NCBI GenBank assembly: GCA_025642065.1
Contig: JAODUP010000486.1
Location: 450,501 to 514,500, forward strand
Source: Paralvinella palmiformis
Lineage: Eukaryota; Annelida; Polychaeta; Terebellida; Alvinellidae
Length of the DNA: 64,000 nt
Direction of reading: 5' to 3'
Numbering within the stretch: the first letter of the stretch is position 1; each line of letters opens with the position of its first letter. The notes beneath the pieces are model-generated. The model was not told the DNA's origin and did not search any database. It saw only the letters and a list, made by a program, of their open reading frames with translations. The position numbers and the translations under genes are program-made. Of this stretch, positions 21,246-34,165 are shown piece after piece.

Positions 21246-23529
21246 TGTATGAACCTTGAATGGGTATCACTGCCTCTTGTATAGAGAGACCTTGAGATTT
21301 TATGTATGTTTTATTGAGGGTCCAGATAATTTCTTGTGTGATATCCATAAAAGCACAGTCCACTGTGTCAAAGGCAATCTTGCATACATATATCCTACCA
21401 TTTGTCACCAGTTTTCCACACGCATACCAGTATGAAATTAAGATACATGAAACCTGTGGGTCACATTGTTTATGACAGTAGCTTAGAACAGGAAAAAAGG
21501 CTGTGGCTGCCCTGGTGTAGACCAAGGTAATTCCACCACACCATCCGCTGTCCCCTACAGGTTTGGTCAGTAGCTAAATGCTACATACAAATCTCCACCT
21601 TATAGATGACTGATTCTTGAAAAACAGAATGATCAATATAGTGCACAGTGCCTGCAAAAACACAACGAGGAAATTGTTACCAGTTTCAAACTGAGCTTGA
21701 TACCATTTGATTTGAAGGAGTGGTCACAGAGGGCTGGCTGTCAAAAGTGCATGTGAATTGTACTCAGTGCAATTCTGAGACGTCCCATTAGCCATAATGT
21801 TTGGTAATAACATTGGTTCATTAATGAGCTAGCTTAGAGCTGTTAGTGTTCAACATTAACAATATCTTTTGTTAACTATTTGCCATTATGTGATTAAAAT
21901 TTCACCATTGATTACAATTATAGCAAAGACGTGATAAAGATTTGATTATGTACCCCAATAAATTTATAAACTGAAGAACATTTATTCATCATTAACATAA
22001 TTCCTCAAAATCTGTCTGGGCCTAACTCAACATGAAATTGTTTAATGCAAATGGTTTATCAGATAAAAAAACTAGTTCTGTTTCAAGGACAGCTGGTAGT
22101 TCAACAAGATACCACTATTTAGAATCCCTAGATCTGCACTGCTATTCACTTAACACATCTATATCACACACCTCATATATATATAAGTTCTACTTCAATT
22201 ATTCAGATCTGTATTTTCACCTGCTGAACATATTGGTCAGACCATATTTTAATTTTTTTATGGCCTTGCTGCTGCTATAAGCCTCAAATATATATAATCT
22301 TTATTTGGAATGTTTTATATAATTAAACACCCAATATATAATGCAATTTATGCTGACCGACAACAAGTTTATTCAGTGATTTTAGCATAGATCTAGTTTA
22401 TGGTGAATAGCTAACATACTTAATTACAAGTACTTTGGCTAAATAGCACAAGTATTGTGCTTTTAAATATTTATGTCGAAAAATAGTGCAGTGCACTAAT
22501 GTTATTTGTTATTGTAATCGACTATAAATAAACTTTTCTTATCTTAATTAAATCCAGTACAACAAAGTTCAATACTTCTTCATGATATTCATGACTGTGA
22601 AGATCTTTGCTGATATCAGATAGTAATTATTTTTTAGGAGGGTGGCCTACTCCCAACCTCACCTTAACACAGTAATCTGGACAGTTTAGTTGAGTGGTCT
22701 ATTAAGTGGTGGCCTCACTAAATGTACTTAGCTAATACAAACATGTGACCTAATTAATACCATACATCCAGCCCAATCAACTGAACATCAGAGGAAAAAG
22801 GTCATATAGGTTGTAATAGGATTAAAGATTCATTCACGTTTATCACTGGCATGTTAAGTAGCCGTTGACTACATAAAGGACAATCTAGTTCGTTTATTTA
22901 AAAAAAGTGAAGCAATTAATGTCTTAGATATGGACAAGAAAAACTGGAGGTAGATTGCCAAGTGGCGAAGGGGCCACAATGGAAATGGGAACGACAGTAA
23001 AACTACGTTGTGTTCAACTTTTTGTGTTATCACAGACAATGTATAACAGCGTTATTATTATTTATTTTTATATAAGGATAACAGGCTAGCCAGGTTCGAC
23101 ATACATTTTGTTTGTATATTTTATAGCGGTAACTTAAATTATGAGTATACCTTACTAGCTGGAATATCGCCAAATGGATATTAAAACAAGTTAAACATAC
23201 ACCAGAACTGTTAACAGATAGAACTTCTATGCTCTACATAGTCAGACACGCCATTTTGGCGTTCACTTTTAACCCAGTTTGACATTTTAATTCTAATTTA
23301 GTGTTGTTATAATTATCACACACGCGGTAACACGGTTTGACAGAATGGGGTTGTAAAATGCTTTATTCACTAACCTGCACAAAATTATCTCTATGTATGA
23401 CGATGAGATACGAGCAATAAATATTCTCACCTCTACGACCTCAAAAGTCATACGTCATATTACAGTCAATATTGTCAAATGACTATATGAACCACGTACC
23501 TGACTATTGTGCCCCAAGCCTATTATTAT
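21246..23529. other. No supported gene
   Basis: Minus ORF 21525-21124 contains IAFDTVDCAFMDI, faintly like the RT KAFDTVD block, without any second RT motif. The remainder is AT-rich and unremarkable. Confidence 0.35.
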
Positions 23530-23828
23530 ATAAACTGAAATGGCCGAAATGGCAGTTATTTAACATGGTCGACTGGCTAACTGGAATGAGGGAGGCGCAT
23601 ATAGTCTGTAATTTACAGCTTCACCGCGGGAACTAATTCTAAATAAATGTAGAATTCACCATATATGGCGTATACTCGGTGAAAAAAACTTTGCCAGTTG
23701 CCTGGTTGGATGAAAAACTTCTCTTAGTACAGTGCCACGGCCGGGATTGGAACATCAGACCTACTCCATACACACATCATGACCATAATCATGGTTAAAT
23801 AGTCCCACTCTCTACCCACGAGGCCACA
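23530..23828 (-). repeat. SINE family 3 (tRNA-derived), copy 2
   Basis: Aligns along its whole length with 15065-15362 (AAATGGCCGAAATG(A/G)CAGTT, the GAGGGAG(A/G)CGCATAT block, GGACTAATTCTAAATAAAT-type block and a CCACGGCCGGGATTGGAAC box B region). The box B is mutated here (CCAAT for CGAAC). A TATG/CATG expansion lies near the head. Confidence 0.75.
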
Positions 23829-23884
23829 TCTATAGAGACCTGTATATCGACAATGTTCCTGCACCTCTCAATAGAGAGCACCCT

Positions 23885-23905
23885 TACTCTCATGAAATAT
23901 TACCG

Positions 23906-23940
<35 letters not shown>

Positions 23941-23941
23941 G
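23885..23941. repeat. (TC)n(TA)n microsatellite
   Basis: CTCTCTCTCT followed by ATATAT runs up to 23940, just upstream of a truncated LINE. Confidence 0.9.
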
Positions 23942-23964
23942 AGGAGGGGTCACAGGAAAGGTCA

Positions 23965-25497
23965 CATCACTAACACCATAGTATTATATTTATCTGCAGC
24001 TTTTGGCACCATATATTGCTTATTCTGGTTTTTTTCTCTCTAGATCTCATTGGCCTGACATATCGTGCACGTACAGCACTCACTTGGATCCGCTCATTCT
24101 TAACAAATAGGTCTCAATTAATAAAAATAAGAAACTGTTTTTCATAGGCAGTTCCCATGTTTTGCGGCGTTCTCCAAGACCCTATTCTTGGACCGCTGCT
24201 GTTTACTTTCAACACAACACCACTAAGCCAAGCTTTTATTCACAGCCACAAATTAGGCTATCATTTATATGCAGGTGGCACCCAACTATACATGTATATC
24301 GTTATCTACAGCAGACACAGATCTTTCTCTTACACAGCTATAGATGACTGGTCCAGTGATATATCTGGCTGGGTGGCAAACAATAAACTACGATTCCATA
24401 TACATGGTATGCTAATGCGATAAAAATGGATAACATGTAAACGCACGCGCATGATCCGATATGTGCGGATGGGTATGCGAATGCGATTTGTGAATGTGGC
24501 AAAATGGATCACTCCATGTAGCGCGATTCGTGCGACTGCAAACACGGACAAAAATCGGACAGTAGAATGCATCGGTAATCGTGTATATGGAAGCAGACAA
24601 ATCGCATACTGCATACGCATATCGGGTATATGGAATCTTAGCTTTAGGCTCGATGCAGACAAAACAGATTTCATTATTATAGGTGCATCCAGACAACGCA
24701 GCAAACTTACTTGTTTCATACCTACGCCCATCCTTAATCATAGCATCACACCATCATACACTGTACGTAATCTTGGTATTACATTTGATAGTGATTTTAA
24801 TTTCAGAAAACAAGTTTCTCCGACTTCTCTGCTTCTACCATATTCGTGACCCTGGCCGTATTGGTCGGTATATTTCTTATTCAGTCGCCAAAACCATTGC
24901 TACAGCACCCATTACTAGTAAGCTTGATTATATGCAACTCTCTTCTTTATAATATCGCACCTAAGGATATTGCAAAAACTTCAGTGTGTTCATTCAGAAC
25001 TGCCTAGCTAGGGTTGTCACACGGTCTCCTCGTTTTCTCATTCTTTGGCACTGAAATAACTTCATCGGCTCCCTGTTCAATTTCGCGTCATTTTCAAACT
25101 CTGTACTATTCCCTATCAAACTTTCTTATCTATGTTCCATGCTTTCTCTAGCACCCTAGCCCAGCGAGAGTGGTCCGTTCGTTTGGTTTTCACTTGCCGT
25201 CTGTTGACAGGGCGAAAATTCGTGCCTTTTCAGTTGCTGTCCCTATTCTTTGAAACTGACTCCCCCGGGCACGTTAAGTCATCAAATAGAACGGCTTCTT
25301 TCCGTCGTCACTTGAAAACTCACCCTTTCAGACTTGCTTATCCCTCCTAAGTTTTCGCTGTATCCGATCATTTTGTTGATGAATGTTATATGGTACCTTG
25401 ACTATAATTAAGATTGCCCAACTCCTGTACTAGGTGCGCCACTGAGCTCGATTCCTTTCGGTGATATTGGCGCTATAGAAGTTTGTTGTTGTTATTA
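23965..25497 (+). pseudogene. 5'-truncated CR1-like LINE with dead RT active site
   Basis: RT blocks in order: TYRARTALTWIRSFLTNRSQ (about 24060-24120), then FCGVLQDPILGPLLF (24160-24205), then GYHLYAGGTQLYMYI (24260-24300). The catalytic YADD is YAGG, so both catalytic Asp are lost. A 246-bp inverted-repeat insert (24392-24637) splits the next block. Coding resumes with LDADKTDFIIIGASRQR and SYTVRNLGITFDSDF. The C-terminal end at 25290-25350 gives FRRHLKTHPFRLAYPS. The 3' end is GGCGCTATAGAAGTTTGTTG with a TTG/TTA tail. Frameshifts separate the pieces. A second 3' end of this family is at 1455-1605. Confidence 0.8.
24392..24637. mobile_element. 246-bp insert with terminal inverted repeats (MITE-like)
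   Basis: Begins GATTCCATATAC and ends GTATATGGAATC, a perfect 12-bp terminal inverted repeat. Imperfect pairing continues inward (ATGGTATGCTAATGCGAT against ATATGCGTATGCAG). It separates two halves of the LINE RT that normally adjoin (VANNKL / LDADKT). It has no ORF of its own. Target-site duplication is not clear by eye. Confidence 0.65.
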
Positions 25498-27460
25498 TTG
25501 TGTGTGCGCACGCGCACAAATTAATTAATTAACACACACACACACAGAGAGAGAGGCGATGCATTACAAAATTACAAGCTGTCGACATGAAAAGACGCAT
25601 CTACTAAATGAGTACCCCGATGAATCATCCATAGGTTGTATTGACAATTCGATATTCTCTGCACCAGTGCCTTTTCATGCACAAAGTTATGCATATTTAT
25701 TTAATAAGGATTACTAAAAAATAATAACACCCGAGTACGTGCGCACACGTACACACACCCACACGTGCAAATATGAATGTAAAGGAAATCAAGCAGCTGG
25801 TTCAACCTCATATATTGTACAGCACGCTATTATTCCTCTCAACATTCGCATTAATTCTCTTTTTCAAACACCACCTACAATTTACCTGTTATGGTGATCA
25901 AACGATGTACAGTGATTATTACAGCAACAATGACGTCACAACGACGCAACAGAAATCAACTCCAGTTGGCTATACCCAATAGGCGACATCTAGGGGTCTC
26001 TAATACAAATATCAACAACATATATATCAATAACTTCTATCAGCCGTTAGGAATAGGCCACGTGCAGAGCGACCATCCAGGCATAGCTACGTCACTGTCA
26101 GGTGGTATTTATTAGAAACATATCTCAAGTCTGATTTCCATATATATATATATATATTGTATTTAATGCAATAGCGACAATAACCCGTGTATTTGTGGTT
26201 ATCACTGAGAATGGTAAACATGTGTATTATGAATTGACTCTTATTTTTATCAGTAGTACTTACCTCTAAACTCCTGCATTATATATATATATATATATAT
26301 ATGTGAAACTCAAGTTTCCTATATATTTACCTGGCAAACTTGATCTCTGTACTTATTGAGTTATTGTCTTTTGTTGTTTACCCCGATTTGCTAACTTTGA
26401 CATAGTACTAATATATTCACCATTTCTGGAGTCACCACTGATAAATAATTTACTGCCCAACACACATAATTAAATTGATCACCCAAGCAACTAGGTGTAT
26501 CAAACCGAGCATGCATAAATTAAAGCAGAAGAATAGCTCCTTTTTTGACATTGTACTAGTTTGTTTTGGTAAATTGTGCAAGAGAATTAGATTGAATAAA
26601 TATGTACTCTCTCACTTAAATATTCTGCAATGTCCCACATCTAATCACACATATAAACATACGCAGTTATCATCTAAGATATTCAACGTTCACGGTTTTT
26701 CCATTAACATTATGCCCAAACTATGACTGGAGTTTTTAAATGGATAGTTTGAATTAAGTGTATAGTAAACAAGGTATACAACCCGAATACACGTTCACTA
26801 CTTTATAACTTTAATACAGCAATACATTTAAGATGGAAAACACTTATTTTTGATCGACTGCTATTAGTCAACAAAGAAAATATTCAGGCAGATGTATGGC
26901 TGACAATATGCTGCTGCAACTAATCAGAATATGATGACCATTACGTGTGGTGAGCATCTGATCAAGGTAGTGATAGATGAACACTCTCAGTGCATGCCTG
27001 TTTGTATATACATCGTGTGTGTGTGTGTGTTATGATCACTTGTATGCATGTGGTAGACTAAACAGGCGCAACGACCTTCAAAAGTAATAAGGCAAGCTTA
27101 GACACACTCACACAAATGTTATCCAACATGTTACAACACTTGAAGAAAATGTTTAATATTTAATAATGGACCATACTGAAGAAAAAAAAGGGCTCACAGT
27201 TTCATGTGCTGTCCCTGTTTCATGATCATATATCTCAGTGATCATAGATCATGAAACAAAAGATATCAATCAATCAAACTATCAGAAATACACAAGCTTA
27301 AACTGATTTTTTTTTTTGCTGCTCTATAAACAACTCACAGGTAACACAGATGTCAAATTGTAACTGATTTTATTAAATTATCTGTAGAATAACTTCAAAT
27401 ACACCAATGATAACAATCTGACAGAATAAAGCCAGATAGTAATACTAGCCCATAAGAAGG
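25498..27460. other. No gene seen; microsatellites and a SINE 1 fragment
   Basis: (TA)n lies at about 26142-26157 and 26280-26302, and (GT)n at 27016-27030. A degraded family 1 SINE piece (minus) lies at about 27031-27105 (TGGTAGACTAAACAGGC, ACGACCTTCAAAAGTAATAA). The ORFs 25773-26115 and 26475-26726 have no recognised motif. Confidence 0.45.
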
Positions 27461-27462
27461 CA

Positions 27463-28980
27463 TTATTCTGTTAGTCTTTTTGTCATACTGACTTTATTAA
27501 ACGTGTACAATCCAGGTGCTAGGTTTAATAAGGATAGATGCAATATTATGGCCGTCAATCCCCAAACACGATACTGCCCCCCAACAAAAACTGGCAGTGT
27601 GTAACTACCACCAGCTGATGCACGGAATCTTGTATGTTTAATGTTTTCTGGTTTACACAGTGACTCAATGGTCACTGAAAACACATCAGCTACCTGAAAT
27701 GATATTGAAATAAATTAATAAAACATTTAAGAATTTTATACCACAGATTAATTCCATTAATTTTTATGGTACAATAATAAACATACATTGGACTAAATAT
27801 TAATAATTTCGAACAGCTGTGGAACATAACTTTATTAGAAATAGACCACTTTGTTTAGCTATTGTAATAACTATTACTGGATATTAATTTAAAACGATAT
27901 TTTTGTCGGGATGTTCACATTACCAGATGTCACATTGGTAAATGGATGGGGTCATTCAGAGTGAACTGAACACATCTTAATGTATTAATGATATCTGTAA
28001 GACAGGCTTTTGAAGTGAAAATGTTTTTCGTTTCTTATTGTGATGACATCGAATGAATTAATTCAGCTTCAGCTTGGATAAATATGTCTGATTTCCATTC
28101 TCAGAAGGAGTATCTTTTATTAAGTTAGAACACTTACTTCATTATGATTAACCGCAAGTGCTGCCAAGTTCACTTCACCACAGTATCCTATGACAGGTGT
28201 AACAAGTGCTTTTCCCCGGTTCTGAATATCATAATGACAGACATAATTAAGAGATGCTCACACAAATTTACCAAGGTCAACTGTGCCACTTCTAAGATCA
28301 GAACCCACGGGGGTCAAATGTAAAACGTTCATTGTACAGAACCTAAATTAACTAACTTCTCTCAACTTGCCTTCCCTGGAACAGGAAAAAATTGTCCCCA
28401 AACAGAAATCTGTTTTCTGTCCAGACCAATCTCTTCTTCTGTCTCACGGATAGCTGTATGTATCCTATCAGTGTCCGAAGGATGTACCATGCCACCAGGG
28501 AAGCTGGGAATGATAAATTAACATCCATAAGGTTGTTTCTAAGAAAATACTGAAGATGTTGAATTAACATTTACCTCTTTCATAATGTCACAAAACGGAA
28601 ATTACGATTGTCATTACACACTGAAATGGATAGAAATGGTCCCACCTGACCTCAGCATGATGACTCGATAAGGTATTTGATCGGAGTGTAAAGATTACAG
28701 ATGGTTCTCCATTGATCAAACAAAATGGAACGAGGACTGCAGCTAGTTTGGGATCTTTTACAACAGATTCTTGAGAGGTATATTTATATTTGGAAGTTCT
28801 CGATAAAACATTCTTGAAGCGTTCAACATTAGCCGTGGAGAATATACTGTTTGCTGTGATCCATCGATGGCTGTCCGGGATATCTACTGAGGTAGTACAG
28901 TTCATACACAATACCAAGTGCTTGTTACTTCGAAGGACAGATTTATCCAATATCTGAATGATTACTTTCCTTGAAAACAT
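27463..28980 (-). CDS. Coenzyme A diphosphatase, Nudix family (NUDT7/NUDT8-like), copy B, four exons
   Basis: Paralog of the gene at 6207-7712 with the same predicted reaction. Exons: 28980-28646, 28503-28371, 28221-28138 and 27693-27463; joined length 260 aa. Exon 1 ends LSSHHAEV. Exon 2 supplies FPGG (113-116) and the Nudix residues R131, E132, E135, E136 and G138. Exon 3 gives LVTPVIGYCGEVNLAALAVN. Exon 4 gives VADVFSVTIESL and GGQYRVWGLTAIIL. All frames are open. Intron 2 starts with GC (AAG|GCAAGT) where copy A has GT. The conserved upstream acceptor (TTTTTCAG at 29040-29033) is present, but the ATG equivalent to copy A's start runs into TGA after 12 codons, so translation probably starts at MFSRKVII (28980). 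That shortens any targeting peptide. Expression is unproven; it could be a young duplicate losing its N terminus. Confidence 0.82.
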
Positions 28981-29723
28981 TTTACCAGTTCTCAGCTGAA
29001 GCTCACTCCTGACAAGCAGCTGGATACCATAACTGAAAAATGGAAAGAATTAAAACATTATTAATTGATAGTATGTGTGTGAAAACATTAATTAATAGTG
29101 TGTGTGTGTGTGAAAACATTAAACTGTTTTCAGTGACTACATGCAACAAACGCAACATGTATTTGTGTGAAAATTACACAAACTTCAATATTACATATTA
29201 TGGACAAAAATATGTTTTGTTTTGTGTTTTGAATAAAAGTTACCTGACAACTCAGTGCAGGCTAATGTGTAGAATTTAATGACACAACATTATATAAAAG
29301 CCAATTAACATAAATTGGGGACACCCTATTCATACATGAGAAAATAGGGATCAATTCTGGAAACCAAACCTGCCGGTAAGATAGTTTATAGAAAGGACTC
29401 TGACTAGATAAAGATAAGGTAGGCTTCAGTTGGAATTTTTTTATCATCAATGCTGATGTTGATAACCAGTTCCATACATCTCAATTAGAATGATTTCTGG
29501 CGGCTGGCTAGTTTAACACTATTGACTTTTATTGTTTGATATTTGCATAGCTGGTTGGTATGTCACCTCTGATGGAGAAGATATCTGATAGGCAGCGGGA
29601 TTTCCACAACAACATGATTGATTTTACATGACACGGTGACATATCCCTCAAGTCTCTACATTCATAGAGTGTCTCATGTAAGAGTTGATAACATCTAATT
29701 TATACTACATAATTTCCTGTTTA
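28981..29723. other. 5' flank of Nudix B; nothing else recognised
   Basis: The first 45 bp beyond the exon 1 acceptor resemble the equivalent region of copy A (CTGAAAAATGG(G)AAA). No promoter element is identifiable. Confidence 0.4.
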
Positions 29724-29912
29724 ATGATGATTGATGTTTTATGGCCGCTTTTGTGAACATGGCAGGCTAAATGGGTCGAGTGACCTCCAAAGGTAATGAA
29801 GCAGTCAAAGATAAAACAACCTTCAGATATGCCCACGCCGAGATTTAAACATGAGGTGGTAGTGATCTGTGATATAACACACTAACCGCTTGACCACAAA
29901 GACACCACATAT
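29724..29912 (-). repeat. SINE family 1 copy
   Basis: AATGATGATTGATGTTTTAT tail, GGCAGGCTAAATGGGTCGAG body, box B mutated (GAGATTTAAACATGAG). The head ends in CTTGACCACAAAGACACC. Confidence 0.8.
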
Positions 29913-30484
29913 AATTTCCCGTAGAATCACCACTAACAAATGTGCCAGCTGACCTATGGATATTTTCAAGTTTCTCTGTCTGTATAGTGACTAGACACAT
30001 GTTGCACATGCTAGCAATGGTTGTATTAGCATTTCATTGGTCGTTTTATAAACACTGATGTTTGCAGCATGCATTCTTCATTTCACCAAAGCCGAAGACT
30101 TCTTGGATTCGGAATAAACCTCGCTTCATTGCTAGTTCGACGAGTTAGCTCAGTGATTGAATTATGAGTAGGGCATAAATTATGATGACACATCAAAACA
30201 AAACAGCCATTTAGTATTACCTCCTCCTAATCATCTTTTACGATATATAGAAAGTTAGAAGTACCTATATGAAATTTAAACATAGAACTCAAATGGTGTT
30301 CTGCAAATAGGTGCACGTATGACTCACAATGAGGCTGCTAATGCAATCAATAGATATAATACTCGTATATATTAATACAGACACATTGCAATCATTTAAG
30401 TACTTAGCACATAACATTTATAATCAAACAACAACATATTTGCCAAAATGGGTACTTATTGAAAAATCCTATAAAACAAAGGCC

Positions 30485-30598
30485 TATGTCTGAAGGGTAT
30501 TTCATTCTTAATTTTGTCTACCTGTAATTACTTTTAGAGGTCAATCAGATCATTTAGCCTACTGAGTGTACAAAAGTGGCCATAACATAGAAACATTT
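30485..30598 (+). repeat. Degraded SINE family 1, 3' half
   Basis: TGTCTGAAGGGTATTTCATT, AATTACTTTTAGAGGTC and CATTTAGCCTACTGAGTGTA followed by CAAAAGTGGCCATAA match the family 1 body in sense orientation, about 80% by eye. Confidence 0.6.
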
Positions 30599-32495
30599 AT
30601 ATAGTAGAGAAAACGACAGATCTAACACTGATGTTACTGTTATACTCATGACAAGATACTTCATTGAGTTAAATGATGATTTACAATTCATTAGTAAATA
30701 CTGTAGTTATTTGGCTGAGAATTATGATATCCAGAGTATCAGGAACAAATGTCAGTTTTGGGAAACAACATCCAGCAGGATCTGTTTAGTGTATGTAAGA
30801 TGCTGATGAGCTGTATCTCACAGTGTATGAGACCATTCTGGTAGCCATGCTGATGGACCTGTATAATGATAACACATCCTCTGCTCTTTGCATGCCAAAC
30901 AAGTGAATATTGTGCAATAGTTAGATATCAGTGACTTATCAAAAACTTAAATCAGTGAAAACATAGGGTCAGTCAAAAAAGATTGACACAAAGTTCTAGT
31001 TTCTGAAATATTTGCCAGATTCAGTACCCTAATGCCCCACAACACATATTCTGGATTACTCTGATTTTATGTTGTATTTTTACACTACATGGTAGCCTAA
31101 TCCAAGATGGTGACAAGGTCAGTGCCACTGAAATTTCAGTTATTTCAACAGTAAATTGGTCTTCAGTCCTAGAAATCTTGTAAATTTAAACTAATCGAAC
31201 CCCCCCCTCATCGGGAAACACTTAAATAATTCGAAGTTTGCCTATATTTATTTAAAATTGCCATAGGAAATATCGATGCGATAAGGCTACCATGCACATA
31301 TTTTTTATCTGCTGTAGAATGGCGGTTTTGCAAAACAAGTATTAAAAAAACAATGGCCTAATCTTAATAAATATGATCATAAAAACAAATTGCTTTCTGT
31401 TAGTTAAATAACTTTTTATCCAACTTGAAGCAATACCTCAGGCACAGGACACTCTGCACCCTGTTGCTAAGGTTCACTGGTTCTGGTCTGCTTGACACAC
31501 TTGTCATAATGTGCCTTGATCCTAGCAATGTGCTTACTCAATGTGGTTTTCAAATAGAGCTTACACTGAGCAGTGACATTTGAACCACACATCCACAAGG
31601 CGAGTGAAATGGTTCCAGATAGGATCCATAGGTCTACCACCTTCTAACACTAATATGACTGAGCACTGTTATCACTGTAGCAGTCAGGCTGGTTGATGAA
31701 AATCAGACCAACAACCTTGTGTTTTTATACCCAAACTTCAAAGGACTTGCTAAGGTTTTCTCACTTCTTTGCAAGATCACTATCAAAAGAGTACCTTTTA
31801 TACCTCTTCAAATAGCAGTTTTAGCCATTTAATTTACGTTCTGCTCTGCTGTTAGGGATCATTACAGTTATATTACTCCTCCCCCTCTTCATGGCACCAA
31901 AAGGGGCACATAGGGTGTCTAAGCTGTATTAGAAACAGTTTTGAAAATTTACTCTTATTATTTTAGGCACAGAGGAGAATAATTTTTAGTTTTAGCCAGT
32001 TTTAGTGTCTAAAACCTGTTTTAGTTGAGGTGTTTTAAGCGGTTTTAACCACCATGTGTGTGAAACCCTGCTACTCTGTCATAGCTAATTAGTTATTAAT
32101 TAGCAAGAAATCCTAATTAATTTTAAATATGCCAAATACTCCTAGAGAAACTTTAAAACAATAAAAAATGCCACCTGTTGGAGGTATACATAATTGACTG
32201 GCTGAAAGGGGTTAGGAATACTGACTGTAGATATGGCACCCCCAAATTAATGTCCCAGTTCTCCTCCCTCTGTTATGTTTGTACACAAGTAGTGAAGTAC
32301 TAGATCTAGGCTTGAATAAATCAACCTAAGAATGAGCTAGGCCAAGATCGATGGGACGAAACTGTCAGGGGCTGAAATCAACTGTAGATCTATTCGGTAT
32401 TCCATTAATCCATGTGTAATAAACCTATATTAAAGTATATCTTATTATACCTATACAAGTATATTTTACCTGTATAAGCTAATTATCTTATTATT
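30599..32495. other. No gene seen
   Basis: Nearly 1.9 kb of AT-rich sequence with no ORF of note on either strand and no recognised repeat. It ends at the abrupt left border of a Gypsy relic. Confidence 0.45.
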
Positions 32496-32498
32496 ATA

Positions 32499-34165
32499 TA
32501 GACTTTGCATCATGTACATTAACAACTGCAGAGAAGAACTATGTGCAGATAGTGTGTGAAGCTCTAGGAATCATCTATGGTGTTCAAAAGTTCAATAAAT
32601 ACTTGTATGGAAGGAAATTTAATCTAATAACGGATCACAAACCTCTCACTACCATATTTGGTCCTAAAATGGGTATACCAGCATTATCAGCTCTGAGGTT
32701 ACAGAGATGGGCATTAATACTGATGGCCTATCAATACTCTATACAGTATAGGAGATCGGAAGATCACACAAACGCTGATGTGTTATCGCGTTTCCCAGTT
32801 GCAGGGTCAACTTTAGCCACAGCGTTATGGGTGAATTATTTTACCTATACCAATGATTTACCCATTACTGCTCAACATATCAGTGAAGAAACGCGGAAAG
32901 ATAGAGTGCTCTCACGTGTGTTAAACCATGTGCTAATTGGTTGGCCCAATTATTTAGATGATGATGAATTGGAGCCCTATTTCGTAGAAAAGATGAGTTG
33001 TCCGTAAACCAAGGATGTATACTTTGGGGGTTAAGAGTTGTGATTCCAACTAAATACAGACCACAGCTGCTAAATGACTTACAAGAGGAACATCAAGGCA
33101 TTGTTCGCATGAAAGGTTTGACTCGAAGTTATCTATGGTATCCGGGTATAGACAATGAAATAGAAAAGTTAGTTGGCAGTCGCAAAACACTGCCAACTGG
33201 ACCGTTAATACGATGGAAGTATCCAAGTCATGTGTGGGAAAGGCTACCGATTGACTTTGCTGAATACGAGGGAACAGTTACTCCAAGTGGTTAGAGGTAT
33301 TCCCCACTGCAAGTACTACCTCTCAGAGAGTCATCGAGATTCTTTGCAACTTGTTTGCATTTTTCGGCATTTCCCATGAGGTAGTGTCTGATAACGGACC
33401 ACAGTTTGCAAGCCGAGAGTTTGCCCAGTTCTTGAAGCTAAATGGTATCAAGCAAACATTGACACCACCATACCACCCAGCCAGTAACAGTTGTATTGAA
33501 CGTTGTGTTCAGACATTGAAACAAGGACTAAGGAATTCTCCATCCATGTCTCGAAGCCAGCAGTTAGCTAATTTCCTGTTGATGTATAGAATAACTCCAC
33601 ATACCAGCACAGGCAGGTCTCCAGCTGAGTTGTTTTTGAAATGATAACCACGTACCAAATTCAATCTGATAAAATCTGACTTGCGCAGTAAGATAGTAGA
33701 TAAACAGTCACCAGATGTATCCATTAAGTTTAGACAATTTGAGTGTAGTGATAGAGTTTGAGTCCGAAGCCATCGAAATGGAGAAGAAAAGTGGATGCCA
33801 GGAACCAAACGATTAGGTCCACTTACGTATATTGTTCGTGTAGGCCAGGATGTACGCCATATTCATATTGATCATCTACTAAGATCAAGCGAGACTATTT
33901 CAGATCATCAGCCAGAATATATACCTAAACAGGTGATACCCACCACTGCACCACCCAACCAAATACCAGTAACACTACCTGGTAGTGTACCGCCTGATGT
34001 AAATCCAGTTGTAAGCCCGGTACAGATCAGAGTTCAGATTCGCCGAATACCAGTGTAACCCAGGATAATACCACACCACCAACTCCCACAGATAAACCAC
34101 CCGATACACTAACTACTCCGAGACGCTATCCGTTAAGAGACAGAAAGCACAAGAAGATATTTGAT
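32499..34165 (+). pseudogene. Gypsy (Ty3-type, Mag-like) pol 3' part: RNase H, integrase, tail
   Basis: Left border falls inside RNase H (TLTTAEKNYVQIVCEALGII, YGRKFNLITDHKPLTTIFG; the TDHKPL block is intact). At 32998-33175 the integrase HHCC start is present (LLNDLQEEHQGIVRMKGLTR … YLWYPGID), but the CxxC part is deleted. The integrase core follows with PIDFAEYEG and FGISHEVVSDNGPQFASREF, then PYHPASNSCIERCVQTLK, so D, D and E are present across two frames. The C-terminal end at 33795-34058 is LGPLTYIVRVGQDVRHIHID followed by a Pro-rich tail. RT, protease and gag are missing. Frameshifts at about 33290 and 33640 break the reading frame. Confidence 0.8.

Noticed and set aside
21124..21525. 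Possible RT fragment (IAFDTVDCAFMDI) on the minus strand
   Set aside because: Only one weak motif. No YADD, GxxQG or C-terminal LINE signature was found around it.
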